Source: an uncultured Clostridia bacterium
Lineage (GTDB): Bacteria; Bacillota; Clostridia; Christensenellales; UBA3700
Direction of reading: 5' to 3'
Length of the DNA: 64,000 nt
Assembly: GCA_947646415.1 (NCBI GenBank)
Contig: CANSGN010000004.1
Span: 67,743-131,742, forward strand
Below, in pieces: positions 61,216 to 64,000 of the stretch. Made by a program: the position numbers and the translations under genes. The first letter of the stretch is position 1, and the number at the start of each line of letters is the position of its first letter. A model generated the notes under the pieces. The model searched no databases. It was not told the origin of the DNA and saw only the letters and a list, made by a program, of their open reading frames with translations.

Positions 61216-63411
61216 TTAACTCATATTTTGCGGATTGATTTCCACAAAAACACTATTACCTTGTTTATTATTGTCTGCTATTTGATAAATTTTCCCCAAT
61301 ATTTCGCTCTCAAACTGTCTTTTTATCCTAAGCACGATTTGATATCTGTATTTATTTTGAATTTTATTTATAGGCGATTTCATAGCTTGCATATACACAA
61401 ATTCTTTCAAATATTCGGCTTTCAAATCTTTTAAGCAATCGTAAATCTTTTTTGTGCAGTTCAAGCTCTTTTCTTCCGTCTCATTGGTAACCAAAACTCT
61501 TACGATAGTTGTAAACGGAGGGAAATTAGTCACTTGCCTTGTATTTAACTCTTTATCAAAAAAACCTTTATAATCATAGTTTTTTACAAAATTAAATAAA
61601 TAATGTTTAGGCGAATAGGTTTGTATTATAACTTCGCCTAGCTTGTCCTTTCTGCCAGCTCTTCCCGAAACCTGAGTGATTAGTTGAAATGTCCGCTCAC
61701 ACGCCCTATAATCACTAAAATACAAGCTCATATCCGCATCAAGCACTCCTACCAAAGTGACATTTGGGAAATCATGCCCTTTTACAATCATTTGCGTGCC
61801 TACAAGTACCTGCGCCTCTCCTCGGCGAAAAGCCCCCAAAATGTCAAGATAGGCTGTTTTTGTAGTGGTAGTGTCATTGTCCATTCGCAAAATTTTGACA
61901 TCTTCTCCAAGCAAATTTTGCAATTCCCTCACAACTTTTTCAGTGCCTATCTTGCCCTGTTTTATACTTTCGCTGTGACAGTTAGGACAAATATCAAGCG
62001 GTTTAAATCTTTTGCCGCAATAATGGCACTTTAGCATATTGTCTTCCTTATGATAAGTAAGTGCAATATCGCAATCGGTGCATTTTGCAATATAACCGCA
62101 ACTCTTGCATTGCATATACGATGCGTATCCACGGCGGTTTATAAACACCATTGCTTGATTTCCGTTTTTTACGGCATCTTTCAATTTTTGTTGGAACTCC
62201 ATTGAAAATACGGAAAAATTACCCGCCCTAAGTTCCTGTGCCATATCCACGATTTGTATTTGCGGCATACCGTTTTTGGATATTCTTTGATTCATTTCCG
62301 CAATACCTATTCTGTTTCGTCTTGCATTGTTGTAACTTTCCACACTTGGTGTAGCACTGCCCAAAACTACTTTACAGTTATTGTATTTTGCCCTAAATTC
62401 TGCTACTTCCAACGTCCTAAACCTTGGGTTTGACTCGCTTATGTAACTACTGTCGTGCTCTTCGTCAATAATAATTATCCCCAAATTTTCAAGCGGCGCA
62501 AATATGGCAGAACGTGCACCGACAACTATTTTTGCATCGCCGTCATAAATTCTTCGCCACTCGTCATACCTTTCCCCGTCAGAAAGTCCGCTGTGCAACA
62601 TTGCAATATCGTCGCCAAACCTCGAACGAAAAACTCTTAAAATCTGCGGTGTCAAAGATATTTCAGGTACAAGTGCAATCGCGGTTTTGCCAGATTTTAA
62701 AGCATTTTCGATAAGTGACATATACACTTCCGTCTTGCCTGAGCCCGTCACACCATGCAAAAGTACCACACATTTATCGCTGTTGTTTATTTGCTCTATA
62801 GCACTTTTTTGTGTATTTGTAAGTTCAACTTTATCCGCCTTTTTATCCGTTTCGGCAAGCGGTTTTCTTAGCACTTCTTGCTTGCTTTTGATTATTATGC
62901 CTTTTTGCACAAGACTGTTAATTACACTTGGGGAAAACTCCGTATTTAACACTGTCAAATACTCTCCGCCGTTTGCAAGCCTATCTATTATCGCATGCTG
63001 ACTTTTTGCACGAGGGCTTATTAATGACTTAAGTGCCTCAATGTCTTCCCCCGCAAGCGTACAAAACTCCCTTTGCAAAACCTTTACTTTATTACCACGC
63101 AATTTAGACGGTATAAAAAGCCTTAACACATCTACAAAACGCAAATAAAATTTGTCTTTCATAAACTCCGCCAAAGCAATCATTTCAGGCTTTATCAAAG
63201 GTTTTTCATCAAGTTTTTTTATTATTTCTTTTAATTTAAAATTACCATCGCTACAATCTGTTATTTTTATGCAAAAGCCCTCAATACTTCTACTGCCGAA
63301 CGGAACAAGCACTCTGTCTCCTACCGTCAGTTCAAAATTTGAGGGAATCAAGTAATCGAATATTTTATCAACTTCGCTATTTGAGATATCAACTATAACT
63401 TTTGCAATCAT
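61216..63411 (-). CDS. priA: Primosomal replication restart helicase PriA
   Basis: Reloads the replicative helicase at collapsed forks. 731 residues. N-terminal 3'-DNA-binding domain (residues 1-100), Walker A LHGVTGSGKTEVYMSL near 215, DEEHDSSY near 313 (DEEH box), zinc region CKSCGYIAKCTDCD ... CHYCGKRFKPLDICPNC (split) near 440-490, and HDFPNVTLVGVLDADMSL and QVSGRAGR motifs. Adjacent to def and coaBC as in most Bacillota. Confidence 0.95.
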   Translation of the reverse strand: MIAKVIVDISNSEVDKIFDYLIPSNFELTVGDRVLVPFGSRSIEGFCIKITDCSDGNFKLKEIIKKLDEKPLIKPEMIALAEFMKDKFYLRFVDVLRLFIPSKLRGNKVKVLQREFCTLAGEDIEALKSLISPRAKSQHAIIDRLANGGEYLTVLNTEFSPSVINSLVQKGIIIKSKQEVLRKPLAETDKKADKVELTNTQKSAIEQINNSDKCVVLLHGVTGSGKTEVYMSLIENALKSGKTAIALVPEISLTPQILRVFRSRFGDDIAMLHSGLSDGERYDEWRRIYDGDAKIVVGARSAIFAPLENLGIIIIDEEHDSSYISESNPRFRTLEVAEFRAKYNNCKVVLGSATPSVESYNNARRNRIGIAEMNQRISKNGMPQIQIVDMAQELRAGNFSVFSMEFQQKLKDAVKNGNQAMVFINRRGYASYMQCKSCGYIAKCTDCDIALTYHKEDNMLKCHYCGKRFKPLDICPNCHSESIKQGKIGTEKVVRELQNLLGEDVKILRMDNDTTTTKTAYLDILGAFRRGEAQVLVGTQMIVKGHDFPNVTLVGVLDADMSLYFSDYRACERTFQLITQVSGRAGRKDKLGEVIIQTYSPKHYLFNFVKNYDYKGFFDKELNTRQVTNFPPFTTIVRVLVTNETEEKSLNCTKKIYDCLKDLKAEYLKEFVYMQAMKSPINKIQNKYRYQIVLRIKRQFESEILGKIYQIADNNKQGNSVFVEINPQNMS

Positions 63412-63440
63412 AATCTATTGTACCTATAACAATAAGCGGA

Positions 63441-64000
63441 TTACAAGTCCAACATATTGTCAACTATTATTTTTGCGACATCGTCTTTTGACATTTTATC
63501 AAAATCTTTAACACTATTTTTCGTGATAATTGTTACGATATTACTATCGACATTAAAGCCCGCACCTTCCTTTGTAACATCGTTTGCAACTACCATATCC
63601 GCATTTTTCTTAGCAAGTTTGCCTTTGGCATTCTCAATCAAATTTTCTGTTTCTGCACTAAAAATCACAAGCTTTGTATCTTTCTTATTTTTACCGACCG
63701 CAGCTGCAATATCGGGGTTTTTAACAAGTTCCAACACCAAATTTTCACTTTTTATTTTGTTACTTGCAGCTTGCTTCGGTCTGTAGTCGCTTGGTGCGGC
63801 AGCCATTATCACATAATCCGATGCCTTTGCGTTATCCAAAACGGCATCATACATTTGCATTGTGGTGCTTACTCCTACTACCTTATCAAGCTCTGGTATT
63901 TTCAAACTTACTTTACCTGCAACGAGCGTAACTTGTGCACCGCGTTTTTTACATTCCTTGCAAAGTGCAATGCCCATCTTGCCACTCGAGTGGTTTGTAA
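63441..64000 (-). CDS. coaBC: Coenzyme A biosynthesis bifunctional protein CoaBC, C-terminal part; 5' end outside the window
   Basis: The CoaB domain, phosphopantothenoylcysteine synthetase. I read the frame to the right edge: upstream of the internal Met it continues as TNHSSGKMGIALCKEC, the conserved start of the CoaB domain, so the coding region extends beyond 64000 and the first in-frame ATG at 63977 is not the start. Motifs MAAAPSDYRPKQ (AAV/AVxDY variant) near the middle, and VVANDVTKEGAGFNVDSN near the end. Neighbour of priA as in the standard priA-coaBC order. Confidence 0.9.
   Translation of the reverse strand, partial: TNHSSGKMGIALCKECKKRGAQVTLVAGKVSLKIPELDKVVGVSTTMQMYDAVLDNAKASDYVIMAAAPSDYRPKQAASNKIKSENLVLELVKNPDIAAAVGKNKKDTKLVIFSAETENLIENAKGKLAKKNADMVVANDVTKEGAGFNVDSNIVTIITKNSVKDFDKMSKDDVAKIIVDNMLDL

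Overview
The window is AT-rich chromosomal DNA of a low-GC Gram-positive bacterium. The gene orders (dxr-rseP-ispG-polC-rimP-nusA-ylxR-ylxQ-infB-rbfA-nrnA-truB, rpsB-tsf-pyrH-frr, and coaBC-priA-def-fmt-rsmB-rlmN-rsgA-rpe-thiN-spoVM / rpmB-asp23-fakA-recG) are typical of Bacillota, class Clostridia. A 30-codon SpoVM-like gene and RnpM, RqcH, a zinc-type L28 and a sodium-pump decarboxylase cluster fit an anaerobic, probably spore-forming gut Clostridium relative (Christensenellales-like lineages are a guess). Standard genetic code; starts are mostly ATG with strong AGGAG-type ribosome sites, and many genes have near-consensus sigma-A promoters with 17-base spacers.

Layout. 1-17.5 kb: minus-strand core genes for pseudouridylation, ribosome maturation, initiation, termination/antitermination, isoprenoid (ispG, dxr, uppS) and phospholipid (cdsA) synthesis, and rpsB-tsf-pyrH-frr. 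The polC slot holds only an N-terminal/OB/exonuclease protein with no polymerase. 17.8-21.1 kb: a five-repeat lipoprotein and a candidate ~100-nt small RNA flanked by two near-identical palindromes. 21.1-26.6 kb: clpX, clpP, tig (minus) and rqcH (plus). 26.6-28.4 kb: two tandem paralogous membrane proteins of unknown function. 28.6-34.1 kb: one operon with an acyl-CoA-type carboxyltransferase, OadG-like subunit, biotin carrier, OadB sodium pump and OadA carboxyltransferase. 34.4-40.5 kb: a 1501-residue surface protein with 17 Cys/His repeats, divergent from marR-flavodoxin, with an array of palindromic operator-like sites between them.

40.5-48.7 kb is an integrated element of 8131 bp, bounded by perfect 56-bp direct repeats that are the 3' part of tRNA-Leu(UAA). 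It carries an HUH rolling-circle initiator, an XRE repressor with three operators, two secreted proteins with a shared Ig-like domain, a membrane-anchored protein, a Zot/pI-type ATPase, two small proteins and a tyrosine integrase. This is the layout of a filamentous (inovirus-like) prophage of a Gram-positive host, but no usual major coat gene is visible. The insertion separated the Val-Gly-Cys-Leu tRNA operon from its terminator, now 8 kb away at 40453-40484. This element is the best candidate for an undescribed system in the window.

48.7-64 kb: the tRNA operon, a FabG-like reductase, recG, fakA, asp23, rpmB, spoVM, thiN, rpe, rsgA, rlmN, rsmB, fmt, def, priA and the end of coaBC. The prpC-prkC phosphatase/kinase pair usually found between rlmN and rsgA is absent.
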